A DNA stretch of 64,000 bases from Armillaria gallica (GCA_037576215.1 JBANDB010000006.1:310001-374000); one strand, 5' to 3'. Positions 10,772-21,646 are shown, numbered from the stretch's first letter. Made by a program: numbers and translations. The notes: generated by a model not told the origin, from the letters alone.

Positions 10772-11675
10772 ATGTCTTCAGATCTCCAATGGCTCCTTGT
10801 CCGCGTTCGTAGGCTGTTTTCAGTGTATTCATGGGACACAAGTACTGATTTACTTCAACAGAACAACAGCTCCTTCATTGTGAAGCGAGTTCCCGAAGGG
10901 CCCATATTCTCCAGGGAGCCTGTACGTTCGTCTTGATCACTCTTTCCGGCTTATGAATCTCGAAATTATGCTCAGGGTAACCTACGGAACCTTCACTCAT
11001 ACAAGTACTCTGGCCTGGCCAATGCTAAGGTGTGTAGCATGTTTCGTATCTGACCGGAAGGATAATGAACGTCCTTGTATTTTGCAGACCATTGATGTCT
11101 CTGATTCGCCCGCTGGCGTGAAAATCACCACCCGCAAGCCCAAGGCTTCCCCCCATGCCGTCGCCTCTGCCAAAGCAGTATCTTACATCCGCCCACGATC
11201 GGGAACACGCCGTGCCCTCGGTATTGCCTCGCAGTCCGCGAAGAAGGGATACAGGCCAGACCTCCGAACTGTGAGAAGTTCTTCTCTTCGATTTCTTTCA
11301 TCCTTTTCTCTCTTTCACTCCCGGACGCACTCTCGTTAGAACCCACTGGAAGTCACTGAAAAGTGCATGAAAGCTGGGCGTGGACACGTTTGCAATATCA
11401 ATTACTCCTTCAGAGCCGATCAAACTCTGTTGGATACCTCGCCATGTCGCTATCGGTGGCCCGCTCGTTTTACTTTACGCGACTCACCGACTCTTTGGCG
11501 ATAACATTTCACATTTCTTTTCCTCTTTCATCATCGACAGACATGATGCTAACACATTTTTTAAATCCAGGCTACTCTCGCCCGTGTCTCTGCTCTCATT
11601 GCTGCCCAAAAGGAGCCCAAGCCCTCACCACCAAAGAAGTTGCGTGGGAAGAAGGCCAGGGGTGGTCTGGAGTAG
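10772..11675 (+). CDS. RPL28: 60S ribosomal protein L28e (eL28)
   Basis: Cytosolic large-subunit ribosomal protein of the L28e family (absent from Saccharomyces, present in most fungi). Five exons were traced: 10772-10804, 10862-10921, 10976-11029, 11088-11270 and 11571-11675. They give 144 residues starting MSSDLQWLLVRNNSSFIVKR. Conserved blocks follow: FSREPGNLRNLHSYKYSGL, VKITTRKPKASPHAVA and RPDLRTATLARVSALIAAQ, then a basic tail ending KKLRGKKARGGLE. The first donor is the weak GTTCGT; the alternative GTAGGC would break the frame. The fourth intron (11271-11570, 300 nt) is far longer than the others (about 54-58 nt). Such introns in ribosomal protein genes often host snoRNAs, but no convincing C/D or H/ACA boxes were identified here. 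Confidence 0.95.
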
Positions 11676-13212
11676 ATTTGTGATTTTTTTGACATGCCTG
11701 TTTTCGAGTATGCTTCCTATGAAAAAAAATGCATGTCTGTTTCAAATCCTTACGTTGCATTCGAAGCCAAGGTAGCCTAGGCATCAATTCACCGATCAAG
11801 AAGGTCAATGCTGGTTTGGACCAGCTCTCGCAAAATGCTTCGACTTGATTACGATGGAAGACACTGGGCGCTGTCACATTTCACATTCACATCCAGTTTG
11901 GCACTTAGTGAATGGCAGATGACTTTGCGGGACGGATGTGGATGGCACTGTAACCTCTCGTATTGCTCTCCGTTGTTACTACATGTCTGGATCGCTCACA
12001 GTTGCCCTTTGGCTCACGGTGTCGAATGGATGTGTTTCGGTTACAGACTGGATTTTCTACGCCCTGCCAAGATATTCCGACTATCATAAGCAAAGGACGA
12101 CCTCTGTGCAAAAAGATTGCTGTATGTTGACAGGTGCCATTTCACGCTAGGACTTCTGAGATACACTAATTCATTCGCGCACTTGTCCACTTCCTTTCCG
12201 AAATGATCATTCAGACACGGTGTTGCGATATAGCGACGAGTTTCAGGAAATATATTCCGAAACAGTGGCCCGAGATCTGTAAGGCTTCGTCTGATTCTCG
12301 ATCTCCTGCGCCTTCCCGGTGTATGTACTGGGCACACTAGCCGCTTAACTTCCGAGGTCGCCATCCCCGCGTCTGTCGGGTTGCACAGCTCTACCTTGTG
12401 ATTCTACCGGGCTCTCTGAAGACCGGCAGGAGAACAGCTGAACTGACGCTAGGGTCCACAAGTTGCACGTCGAAAAAAACCTCGATCATGCCAAAAAATG
12501 CAGGCAATCTTACTCCACCTTCCCATCGTTTTGGGCACTTTTGGCTTTGAAGAAGCCCCGACGACTGACAGAACCATCTTCCTTCGTTCCTCGATTTATC
12601 AAGCATCTGCGAAGTGTCAAAGTTGCAGCTGCTTTTCCTTCGTATCCACTGGATGTACCGACTCCACCTCTGGTTTTCCCGGCTGTGGTCGAGTCAGACA
12701 GTGACGACTCGTCGCTTCGCTATTACCGTGACTGGACCCTTGCAGGTGAGAATTGAATAACGTGGTTGGGGTAATAGAGGTGTCCGATATGGTGAAGATT
12801 CCCGATGCGGTGGGTTTCAAGTGAGAAGAGTCCATAAGTACCGAGGGGATTGGTAGATGAAACGAATTTTCTCATCGATCGACCAGAAGTTTTGGGAGGG
12901 AAATTCCAAATCTGTGGTCATTTCCTCGGAAATTAGGTAGAAGGATTCTATTAGAGTATTATATTCTTCAGTAGGACCTGAGCTGCTAGGGAATGGTACT
13001 GGCGTGTAAACTCGGAGAAGTGTCGTCTGACTCTCGGCGCGCCTTCGCAAAACTATTGATCAATTTCTGGGAGCGAGACATACATACTAGATGAGTAGAT
13101 GGAATAGTGAATCGGTATATTAGAACAAAATATGAAGTAAAACGATAAAAGATTGTGGCCTCTAAAAGTAGATAAGGCTCGAAATTGACACTTTTCTCGT
13201 AAATCAATAATA
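11676..13212. other. Intergenic, no confident gene
   Basis: Two open stretches were considered. One on the minus strand at 12041-12364 encodes an Arg-rich 107-residue peptide. One on the plus strand ends near 12756 and contains the acidic ESDSDDSSLRYYRDW segment. Neither has a recognised domain or a supported gene structure. Confidence 0.35.
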
Positions 13213-14162
13213 CTACAATGTATTAGATCCCCTCAAATTTACCCTTCCCACGTTGAAATCTACGTCGTGACCAACCCACTTGCATATGCGTTCAAAATAT
13301 GTTCGCGACAAATTTACTGGCGCTTCGGAGTCCGTCGGCGTGTCTAGTGTCATTGAGCGTGCATCCTCATCCCCCTCCTTTCCCGAATCCATATTCACCG
13401 ATTTAACTGGCGTACGCGGTACAAAATCCAGCTTTTGGCCCGTGCAGAGCCGCCCAAAGTACGACTTTGATGGACGTGCTGCAGGCGGCGTTGCATGTGC
13501 GCGCGTGCCGTGTGCTGGTGTGTTATTCGATTCTGTAGAACATGGCGTCAGGATGTTGATATACAGAATTCATCTGAGTATGCACGTACCAGGACTTCGA
13601 GTTACTATCTCCGGTCCCTTCTCTGCTTTCATGTTGAAAGGCGACTTTGTATTCTTGCTACGCGACCGAACAGCGGTGGGACAGTTGACTTGTTCATCGT
13701 CAGATGATATCTCGATAATTTCGGAGACAGCAGGAATGGCCTTGGCTGTTGAAAAGTAACTATAAGCGATCATGATGTACCTGACATAGGAACAGGACGC
13801 GCACCTTTCCCCGTATTCGTTCGGCGCTTCTTGGGAGACTTTGAAGGAACTTTCGCCTTTAGGCTTGACATGGGCAAGCTCGAGGCTTTGCGTTTCCCTG
13901 GTCTAGCTTCCTTGTTCTTGATACCGTCGGTACCGCTGCCGCCGGTCTTGCCTAATGGACGCGTTAACTGATAGAGTAATGCAACGGCATGTACGAAAGA
14001 ACTCACATCCTATGAGAACACTCCAATGCGGCAGCTCGTCGTCGGAATTCATCCTGACACTGGAAGCATCGCAAAGAAGAAAGAGATAAGAGTCAACCTC
14101 AGACGAGCGGAGTCAGGGGGCGGGGTATTAGAGGTCTTGGCACTGTTGCCGCGGCGCGGCAT
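13213..14162 (-). CDS. Small nuclear-type protein with a SUMO-interacting-like motif
   Basis: Unrecognised protein assembled from five exons: 14162-14098, 14059-14007, 13951-13781, 13745-13590 and 13532-13213. All junctions keep the frame, which supports the model, although the first donor (GTTGAC) is weak. The product, about 255 residues, starts MPRRGNSAKTSNTPPPDSAR. It has two basic nuclear-localisation-like patches (PGKRKASS and SPKKRRTNTGKG). SEIIEISSDDEQ, a hydrophobic core followed by acidic/Ser residues, is the classical form of a SUMO-interacting motif. Two similar short motifs follow: KSYFGRLCTGQKLDFVP and RTYFERICKWVGHDVDF, both of the type [ST]YF-x-R-[LI]-C...[LV]DF. Most of the rest is low complexity. 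A role in chromatin or SUMO-linked processes is a guess from composition alone. Confidence 0.6.
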
Positions 14163-14852
14163 ATTTCGGCTGATGCCGAAGCCGTGTCCATGCCGCCAGC
14201 TCCTGTCTGCTCGCACCGCACCGCCACCCAAGAAGATTTGTATTTCTCTCAAGAGCAATGTGTCAGTAGACTGTAATAATGTGTATTCATTGCCCGAGTT
14301 TTCTCGTTTTCAACTCCCTCCTTCAGTGCAGTGGATTCGTGAGCGCGGCATCTATCAAGCTGACATCAGCCGTGCCGCGGCAATACGTGTTAGCGAGTTG
14401 CCGGACCAGTTTGGGACCAGGAGCTAACTCCGCTTCGAACCTTGCACCCACAAAGATCCACTCGTACTTACGTGACTCTCTATTTTCGCTGTCCGTATGT
14501 CGAGACGCCACTTTATAACTGCTAGGACGTCTCGTTGTCCTGGCATTAACGCAATCTTATTTCGTCTTGGAGGCACTCTTCGATTCTCTCTGACTCCAGG
14601 CTAGTCTCTGCGGAAGGATCACGAATGCAAGAGACAATCGGTCACGGCCATCCTGGGCATCCAATATCCACCCTGTCTCTCCCATTGTCTTTGTCTCGGC
14701 ACCCGGTGTATTCCCTGCCTTTTAAAGGCCCTACTTATCGACGGACAAACATCAAGTTGATTGCTGTCGCATTGCGTCTTCTGGAGGACTTGGAAGCTTC
14801 GTGAGTCGTAATCTCGTATGTCCTGACGGCTCGCTCACTGTACAGTAACAGA
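14163..14852. other. Intergenic / upstream region of first F-box gene
   Basis: No gene recognised. The last ~120 bp resemble the region upstream of the second F-box copy (around 16795-16934), showing that the tandem duplication included upstream DNA. A possible 5' UTR intron with donor GTGAGTC lies just before the start codon. Confidence 0.45.
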
Positions 14853-16124
14853 ATGCTAGTTGAGCGCCTCTCCTTCGACGCCTTGGGAGACATCTTTACG
14901 GGAGTTTGCGAGGCCATTGACCCACAAGGAGAACATCGCACTATTCTACTGCTCTCATCCGTCTGCTCGACATGGCACTATACCGCGTTGGCATACCCTA
15001 TGCTATGGTCTTACATCCACCTTCCAATGTTGAGTAGAGCGGAATCATCTCGTTCGGCGAGAGCTCAGCAAAGCCTACTTTCCCTGTACATCCAACGCTC
15101 CAGGACTCGAGGATTGTCTATCACGATCCGAAACAACAGGTTCGCGTACGACTTGAAGTACAGCCGTCAACTTCCCTTTACCCCGAGCATATACTCCCTG
15201 TTACGGGCCAACGTATACCGATGGCATCGACTGGATATCGTGGGATGCCATGCCCAACCACATCATATGCGCCGCCTGCTCTCCTCCCTTCCTTGCAGCG
15301 AAATGGGCATGCTGAAGAGTCTCAAACTCATGCACAATGGCTCTGCCTCCGCTCTTCCCAACTTGCTTGAATGGAAAAAGGCGACTGCCTTGCATACCCT
15401 CCACATTCACATGTATACGGTGCTTCCCATTCAATGTTCTCGCTTCGTCAAAAACCTCATATTGGAAGGCTGCACAAATCCAGACCGTCCAGCTGGTGGC
15501 GGGGGACTGTCGTGCATCTTACCATTCTTTAACGTCGAGCGGCTGGTGCTCATTCCCATAGCGACAATCAAGACTCGCGGTACTATCGAAGTGGCGAAGC
15601 TCACCTCCCTCACACTATGCGTTTCCATCCTTGCTCTGACTTCATTTGGATCATATCTACATGAGCTATCCCTCCCCCGCCTCCATTCGTTTGCTCTAAT
15701 GTACTTGGGAGCGTACATTGGCAATGCCGTCGACCACAATCCTATCGTCCCATTCGTTCGTAGATGCGCCTCATCACTCCAAGACCTCATCTTCGGCAAA
15801 CTCCCTCTTCGACCTCTAGGACTAGCTGAAATTCTCACACCGCTGCGGGAGCTCCGACATTTGACCGTTCTTGAGCCAACGGTTTCATTACTGAGCGCCT
15901 ACTACCCCATCTCGGAGGCGTTCCTGCTAAATTTCCATGATGCCCATTTCCTTCCGAGCCTTGCCTCAGTTGATTTGCAGCTACATAGCGCATCACCTGT
16001 GGAACGGTCAATGATTAATGGGATAGTCAAGGAATGCACTCTTCGTACCCTTGACGCAGGCGAGGCGTTCTTTTTGAGGAGAAGGGTGATTCCTTATTTT
16101 GAACAGGAAGCGGTCCGCCTGTAA
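14853..16124 (+). CDS. F-box-like protein (tandem copy 1)
   Basis: Intronless 423-residue protein. The N-terminus (MLVERLSFDALGDIFTGVCE..., then LLSSVCSTWHYTALAYPMLW) is an F-box-like helical domain: hydrophobic opening helix, S-V-C-x-x-W and the A-x-P-x-L-W ending. This form is very common in Agaricomycetes. The remainder is a degenerate leucine-rich-repeat-like region (for example LPNLLEWKKATALHTLHIHM and ECTLRTLDAGEAFF). Such proteins are thought to be substrate adaptors of SCF ubiquitin ligases, the F-box contacting Skp1; the target is unknown. The paralogue at 16935-18215 has the same architecture and near-equal length, so the pair arose by tandem duplication. Most dissimilarity lies in the LRR part, as expected for fast-diverging target-binding surfaces. 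Confidence 0.8.
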   Translation: MLVERLSFDALGDIFTGVCEAIDPQGEHRTILLLSSVCSTWHYTALAYPMLWSYIHLPMLSRAESSRSARAQQSLLSLYIQRSRTRGLSITIRNNRFAYDLKYSRQLPFTPSIYSLLRANVYRWHRLDIVGCHAQPHHMRRLLSSLPCSEMGMLKSLKLMHNGSASALPNLLEWKKATALHTLHIHMYTVLPIQCSRFVKNLILEGCTNPDRPAGGGGLSCILPFFNVERLVLIPIATIKTRGTIEVAKLTSLTLCVSILALTSFGSYLHELSLPRLHSFALMYLGAYIGNAVDHNPIVPFVRRCASSLQDLIFGKLPLRPLGLAEILTPLRELRHLTVLEPTVSLLSAYYPISEAFLLNFHDAHFLPSLASVDLQLHSASPVERSMINGIVKECTLRTLDAGEAFFLRRRVIPYFEQEAVRL

Positions 16125-16934
16125 TATGCGATGGAGTTTCTTATTGCACGTCGACAAATCTTTTGCATCTACTTATCATACTTAATATAAGCTACTTTAA
16201 CGCTGACTTGTTTTGGTCAATCTGCGAGCGCGGAAAGCATACCTTTGAGACCTTGGAGTTTCAGGTTATCGTGGGGTCGTCTCTTGCAACAGATGGCAGC
16301 CCGACAATCGGTTACATGATATAAATGATAGTTGGTAGGCGGCCAAGCCTCATTAGTCTCGAGTCCTACGCAGACTGATCAGAATATAGATCCCCAAATC
16401 TCTTGACAGACAAGCAGTCGAGGTTTGAGATAAAGAGTCTGATCGTATTTAGACATGCCTTATATACCCATCTGGAAAATAAGGTTTGCACACGAGGGGG
16501 GTTCAAGAGGGTTGAAGTTGTTCGATCATGTCTCTCTCTTCATGAGTCGGCCACTCCTTCCCTAGCCAACGAGACGAGAGCGCTCATTCATCATTGCCTT
16601 GATTAATTTCTTGGAACTCCTGTTGAACGTTGACAACGTTGAAGAGCCACTGTCAATTTATACGCTCAAGTCCAACAAGGATCCGACCAATAATTCCTTC
16701 CACCGCCTCTTGTTGTTATCATCGAATTTCGTACTGTTCCCGACGGCCATCCTGGTCCTCTCTGCATATCGTTTCTCTTCTAGAAGCCCTGCTTAGCGAC
16801 AAGCAAACATCTTGGTTGCCGTCGCATTGCGTCTTTTTGGTAGCTTTTTGGTATCGGGAGCAAGGAGAACTTGAAAGCTTCGTGAGTCATAATCTCTGCG
16901 CCTATTTCCTGCGCGGCTAACTCACTGTCCGGAA
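16125..16934. other. Intergenic between tandem F-box genes
   Basis: No gene recognised. The segment just before 16935 resembles the sequence before 14853 (shared stretches such as GTCGCATTGCGTCTT and AGCTTCGTGAGTC), so the duplicated unit includes the promoter or 5' UTR. Confidence 0.45.
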
Positions 16935-18215
16935 GTGCGGAAGATGGGAGTTGAACTTCTCTCCTTCGATGTTCTAGGGGACATTTTCGCAGAGATTTGC
17001 GAGGCCACGGACCCCAAGGGAGAGCAGCACGTTATTCTGTGCCTTTCCTCTGTCTGTTCGGCATGGCGCAAAGCTGCGTTGGCATATCCTATGCTATGGT
17101 CCAACATCCACCTACGTTTGTTGAACGTTCTCATACCAGCAGAACCGACGGAACAGCTTCTAGCTATCTACATTGAGCGATCTAGAACTGCCCCATTGTC
17201 CATCACAATTCGCAACACTTCGCACAATACCGGTCACCAAATTCCTTTTACTCCTAGCATATATGCCCTCTTGCATGCCAACGCTCACCGATGGCAAAAG
17301 CTCAATATCGCCGGCTCTTTCGTCGCTCCCTTTCACCTCTATCGCTTGCTTTCTCCGGCTTCTCGCAACATGGGCATGTTACAGAGTTTGAAGTGTGTCA
17401 CAAGGTCATCCGAGAGAGGCCTTCAAATTGACGGGCTATTCGAGTTACACAAAGCCCCAAATCTCCGTACTCTTCATTTTAACATGCAGCCATTGCTGGA
17501 AAATCCAGGTTACGGTTACCGCAGGCCGACGCCGTATCCTACAGTTAAAGACATGATATTGGAACCTGGCATACGCCTTGACCTTGCAGTTAACGGGCTT
17601 ACATGTCTGAGGCCTTTCCCGAATCTCGAGAGACTCGTGATGGTTCCATCATCGGTAAACCACGGCAATAGCACCATTCAGATACTGAATCTCACCTCCC
17701 TCACATTATGCATCTCGCAGGCATCCCAGAAATTTTTCGGCACACATCTCTGTGTACTACGTCTTCCTTCCCTCCGCTCCTTGGTCATCATAGGTGTGGA
17801 TGCCTGGCCTGTAGTAGAGCATCAGTCCATTGCGGCATTCACTCATACATGCTGCTCGTCGCTTCAGGATTTCATCATCGACAAGATCCCCCTTCGCTCG
17901 CAAGGTTTGATAGAAATCCTTAATCCGTTGCAAGGGCTCCGGCATTTGACCGTCTGTGAGCCTACGGTATCGCTGCTGAGGGCTTACTACCCTATCTCAC
18001 AACAGTTTGCGCAAAAATTGCTCGATGATAATACTTTTCTTCCGAAGCTTGCATCGGTAGATATTCATTTGCATGCGCAATCGACGGTCGAACGGTCATT
18101 AATTGATGAAGCAGTGGAACGGCGTGCTTTACACAAGTTAGACTCTTGTGAAGCTTATTCCATGAAAAGAAAGATGACTCCGCAGTTTGAACTGGAGGAG
18201 GGATTCTGTTATTAA
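16935..18215 (+). CDS. F-box-like protein (tandem copy 2)
   Basis: Intronless 426-residue paralogue of the preceding gene. It opens MRKMGVELLSFDVLGDIFAE, with LSSVCSAWRKAALAYPMLW as the second half of the F-box-like domain, then degenerate LRR-like repeats. The pair can be aligned along their length: both keep TPSIY, HRW, GMLQSLK/GMLKSLK, LTSLTLC, CSSLQD/ASSLQD and LRHLTV. The reading frame is intact. The predicted role is an SCF ubiquitin-ligase adaptor with unknown target. Confidence 0.8.
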   Translation: MRKMGVELLSFDVLGDIFAEICEATDPKGEQHVILCLSSVCSAWRKAALAYPMLWSNIHLRLLNVLIPAEPTEQLLAIYIERSRTAPLSITIRNTSHNTGHQIPFTPSIYALLHANAHRWQKLNIAGSFVAPFHLYRLLSPASRNMGMLQSLKCVTRSSERGLQIDGLFELHKAPNLRTLHFNMQPLLENPGYGYRRPTPYPTVKDMILEPGIRLDLAVNGLTCLRPFPNLERLVMVPSSVNHGNSTIQILNLTSLTLCISQASQKFFGTHLCVLRLPSLRSLVIIGVDAWPVVEHQSIAAFTHTCCSSLQDFIIDKIPLRSQGLIEILNPLQGLRHLTVCEPTVSLLRAYYPISQQFAQKLLDDNTFLPKLASVDIHLHAQSTVERSLIDEAVERRALHKLDSCEAYSMKRKMTPQFELEEGFCY

Positions 18216-18540
18216 AACATTTCTGACGGCAACAGCTTATGCTACCTTATTGTAGTCGGGCCATATAGTGTAAACCGTTGTACATTTGATCATACTATTG
18301 TACAGTGCTCGTTCATGTATTCTAATATTGGCATATAAGTATTTGATAAGTATTTCAAGGCATCGACGACGAGCCAAGAGAGACCGAGGTATCAAATAAA
18401 GTCGAGCCTTTTATGTACGAGTTAACGTGTAACGGTTAAGAGTGACAAGGGTTGTCAGGCTACCGTCAAAGTATTTTGTTGACCTCCATCATGATATTCT
18501 TCAAAGCTTTCCAGCACACTTGCAGTGACACTCGCTGCCG
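18216..18540. other. Intergenic 3' of the F-box pair
   Basis: AT-rich 3' flank with no coding signal. Confidence 0.4.
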
Positions 18541-18890
18541 CCAGCTATCACGACACCCACTAAAAATGAGTGTGCGGCGTCGATATCGTCGGGAATATCC
18601 ATGTCCAGGTCTTGCTCCTCTTCTTATTCTCCCTCTTCGCCTTCCATTACAGAGAGGGGGCCCACCAGAGATAGTAGAATCTCCTTCGTCATCTTCTGGA
18701 TTGGCTTCATCTGCCTTTACATTCCTTCACTACAGCGACCAACGAGAAAGCAGCGCCACCTTTACCTCTTGCTTCTCTTCTTGCTACGTCTTGACGCGTC
18801 CGATGGGCACGATGGTCTTGAAACCACGGATACGGATGTTATTATCCTGGAATGAGTGTGGGACAACTTGTAACCAAGTCCTCGTATACT
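18541..18890 (-). pseudogene. Relic resembling anaphase-promoting complex subunit APC15/Mnd2
   Basis: Read on the minus strand, consecutive pieces recall APC15: DNNIRIRGFKTIVPIG (human APC15 has DNN followed by VPIG), then QEEKQE, then after a plausible 54-nt intron ADEANPEDDEGDSTIS, then EGEEGE, and finally EEEQDLDMDIPDDIDAAHSF, like the acidic tail of fungal members. The pieces are separated by an in-frame TAG after GRVKT, a frame change after GDSTIS and a TAA after EGEEGE. The N-terminal part, which should start upstream of about 18890, was not recognised. APC15 is needed for mitotic checkpoint turnover of the APC/C, so an intact copy would be expected elsewhere. The identification rests on short motifs and is tentative. 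Confidence 0.4.
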
Positions 18891-19346
18891 CAGATGCAAA
18901 AATAGCAACCGTTCTGATACCTATCCTTTTTGGATGGTATTTGGATGGAAACATGCACCATTAAATATGCTATAGAGTCGGGGCTAATACACCATTACAC
19001 GAACTATGAATGTTGCAGGTACTGATATGATCTTGCTATGGCATGCCTAAGCTATAATCGGACCACGTAAATTCATACAAAATGCGAGCTGGCAGCGCAA
19101 CCACCGGGGGAGCTCTTTACATACATACCAGTATCTGTATCTCAATTAAGTTCTATCGCGGTTGAGTCTCTTGCCAGTACTAGCTAGTAAACAGTTACAC
19201 GAAATGATGAAACTCTTAAGGCAAAGAATCAGAATGCATAGCCAAGATGTTTCAGGTGACCACACAAGTTGCGGAACATTTATCTCTCAGACAAGGTACA
19301 CAAACTAAGAATCTCTCGAGCAGCCAAAAAAACTTGAACAACATTC
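18891..19346. other. Intergenic, no gene recognised
   Basis: AT-rich stretch between the APC15-like relic and the LEA2-like gene. No coding region recognised. Confidence 0.4.
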
Positions 19347-20125
19347 TTATGAGGCACCAAGGGAAAGCTCGTAGCTATATATAAACATTAAAACGTCGCA
19401 AACGAAGGAAAAACACTGGGACACATACGTCGTTGTGACATTCTTCTGTTTGAGCCCAGTAACATCCAGCGGGATACCCAATTTGCCGAAAATAGTGGCC
19501 GCCCTACAAATCATCAGCATCCCAATCGTCAACGTCAACACCGTCCAAGACCCACCGCAACTTGACGTCGGTATCAAGCAAATCCAGAAATCCCAACGGG
19601 ATGATGTCGAGCGATGCGGTCACGCCTTGGGTGAGCAGCACATTCTTTATCGTGCCTGAATCCGCGGTACCGAAGATGGGCACGACGAGGGGATCGGAGA
19701 ACGTGTGGTCGAAGGAGGCGAATTCGGTGGAGTTGATTCCGGCGGAGCTTGTGACGCGCTCGAGGGTGAGCTCGATGGGGAGGGGGTTCTTCACTGTTCG
19801 GGTACGCGTTAGGGAGATGGGTATGGCTGGGAAGAGATCGCACCAGTAAACGCGATGCTGAGTTGATTAAAGATCAGTTTGGGTACGGCGAAAGGGAAAG
19901 GACGACATACTCGACAAGATTATTGACGAGTGTGTCTAGCTACATAAACGTCAGCTCCTGATATCGATGAAGCTGGCAACGAAAACGTACAGTGATAGTC
20001 ACGCTAATATTCGACACTAAGCCGATCCCAAGCCCATTGATGATGTCCCCAATCGAAAGATCGGTCGAAGTGGGGGCACAACGGACCAAGGCAGCCAGGG
20101 AGACGAAAAGCAGACCGAACAGCAT
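19347..20125 (-). CDS. Secreted LEA2/DUF3712-like hypothetical protein
   Basis: Six exons on the minus strand: 20125-19991, 19939-19911, 19857-19844, 19793-19556, 19503-19429 and 19374-19347. They join in frame to a protein of about 170 residues. The N-terminus MLFGLLFVSLAALVRCAPT is a clear signal peptide with cleavage expected after RCA. The body carries the pattern of basidiomycete LEA-type-2-like proteins: LDTLVNNLVDIAFTVKNPLP, ERVTSSAG, ASFDHTFSDPLVVP, FGTADSGTIKNVLLTQG, LRAATIFGKLGIPLDV and GLKQKNVTTTYELSLGAS. The third exon is only 14 nt, yet the frame requires it. The family is seen in fungal surface or membrane-associated proteins of unknown function. The fit of all five splice junctions makes the model reliable; the family name is less certain. 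Confidence 0.65.
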
Positions 20126-20514
20126 TACGCACGCGGACGAGGGGAGCTTGTACTGAGTGCATCCAAGTTATAGCCAGCAGAATGGACCGTATGACGCGAC
20201 GAAGCCATGTGAAATCGTCAGATGATACGAGCGCGTGTGGACCGTGTATCCTTCCATGAGAATCTGAATAGCGAGGATCATTGAGAACCGGTCCAAGAAG
20301 CGAGAGACGCATGTGCAGGGCCTCGGAAGAAATATGAGAACAAAGTTTGCTTGCTGGAGGACTTGAACTTTGAAAACTCGACACAGGGCTGTAGCATGGT
20401 GGAGAAAGAAAAGAGAACGCGAGCCTCGTGGCTGGCACGTTTCTGATTACCTCAGCACACCGCCAACTCTGACTGCGAGTGGCAGTGTACCACGACGACT
20501 TCTTTGATCTTACG
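20126..20514. other. Divergent promoter between LEA2-like and LysM genes
   Basis: A 389-bp stretch between two divergent genes. Open frames here are short and without motifs. Confidence 0.45.
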
Positions 20515-21209
20515 ATGGGTCGCTGGACGCAATACGATGAAGTGAGTGACCTTTTTCATAGATTTCCCTCATGCTGAGCTCTGCTAGGACTCATACCGCC
20601 TGCCAGAAGGCATGGAACGCATTGGCTACGACTCGGACACCCAAACATATTTCTACCGCGATGCGAATGGAGACACATGGAAAGGCGCAGAAGGCGCAGA
20701 GTATAGCGAAATGACCCGTGGTGCGTACAACTATTTAGATGCATATATACTGCTAGCTGAGAAGCTACAGTGTCCGGCGCTTCATCAAGCACCGAAGATA
20801 TCGAAGCCGCCCCTCGTCGCGCAGATGGGTATCAACAGCTTGCAACTGACCTCGTACGTTGTTCTCATCACTCAACCTCCCTTCCTCATTATTCTAGGAT
20901 CGCCCTGTGGTCTCCACGACCTACACCCCCAACCCCAGCGCCTACCGCACCCTCTTCCCATTCTTCCTCATCATCGCCGTCGTTCTCCTACTCGTCTGGC
21001 GCCTCATCCTCTCCCCCGGCTTGTCCGTGCCGAAAAACCCGTGCGCGCAGGGTATGCAGGCGTATTGGGTCCAGGCAGGCGACTCGTGCTGGGAGATCGC
21101 GACTAGGCATGGGTACACGCTTGAGCAGCTGCAGGGCTGGAACCCGAAGGTGGAGTGTGAGGTGTTGATGCCTGGGACGACGGTTTGCTTGCCGGGAGAG
21201 AGCAAGTAG
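20515..21209 (+). CDS. LysM-domain type II membrane protein
   Basis: Four exons (20515-20541, 20588-20720, 20771-20853, 20898-21209) give about 184 residues. The N-terminal cytosolic part starts MGRWTQYDEDSYRLPEGMER and contains a WW-like stretch (IGYDSDTQTYFYRDANGDTW). A single transmembrane helix follows (FPFFLIIAVVLLLVWRLIL). The outer/luminal C-terminus is a LysM module: CAQGMQAYWVQAGDSCWEIA, then YTLEQLQGWNPKVECEVLMP and PGTTVCLP, with paired cysteines. LysM modules bind N-acetylglucosamine polymers such as chitin. The arrangement without a signal peptide but with a signal-anchor suggests a membrane protein exposing LysM to the secretory lumen or cell wall. The function in the fungus is not known. 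Confidence 0.82.
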
Positions 21210-21646
21210 GAAAAGGGAGAGTATTTATTGTGCATCATTTGGTGGATGGATGGATGGACGCGTGTCTCAATATTCATGTAGCTTATTCGCATGATCATTC
21301 TATGTAATATTTAAACAATAGACTATCATAATATGCTACATCTGGCATTGCATCAAGCTCAAGCTACAAGACTCGTAGTTCTCTAGGATGTTACTTGCTT
21401 CAAGTGGGGCCAGTGCCCAAAAGAGTAGCGAGGTGACGGGAAGTATTTCGAGGTCTGACTATGAGTCCGTGAAGCCCGCAACGACGATAGAAGGTAGAAA
21501 TGGCAATGCAAAGGAGAGAAAGAACCCAAAAGAACGTGAGAAATACCTTGCAAGTTCAAGCATCTCCCAGCTTCCGCGAGAAGTCGTGCCGCGGCTACAC
21601 ATCCAAGATCGAACGTCATAGGATTGTATATGTATCCATCTATTAT

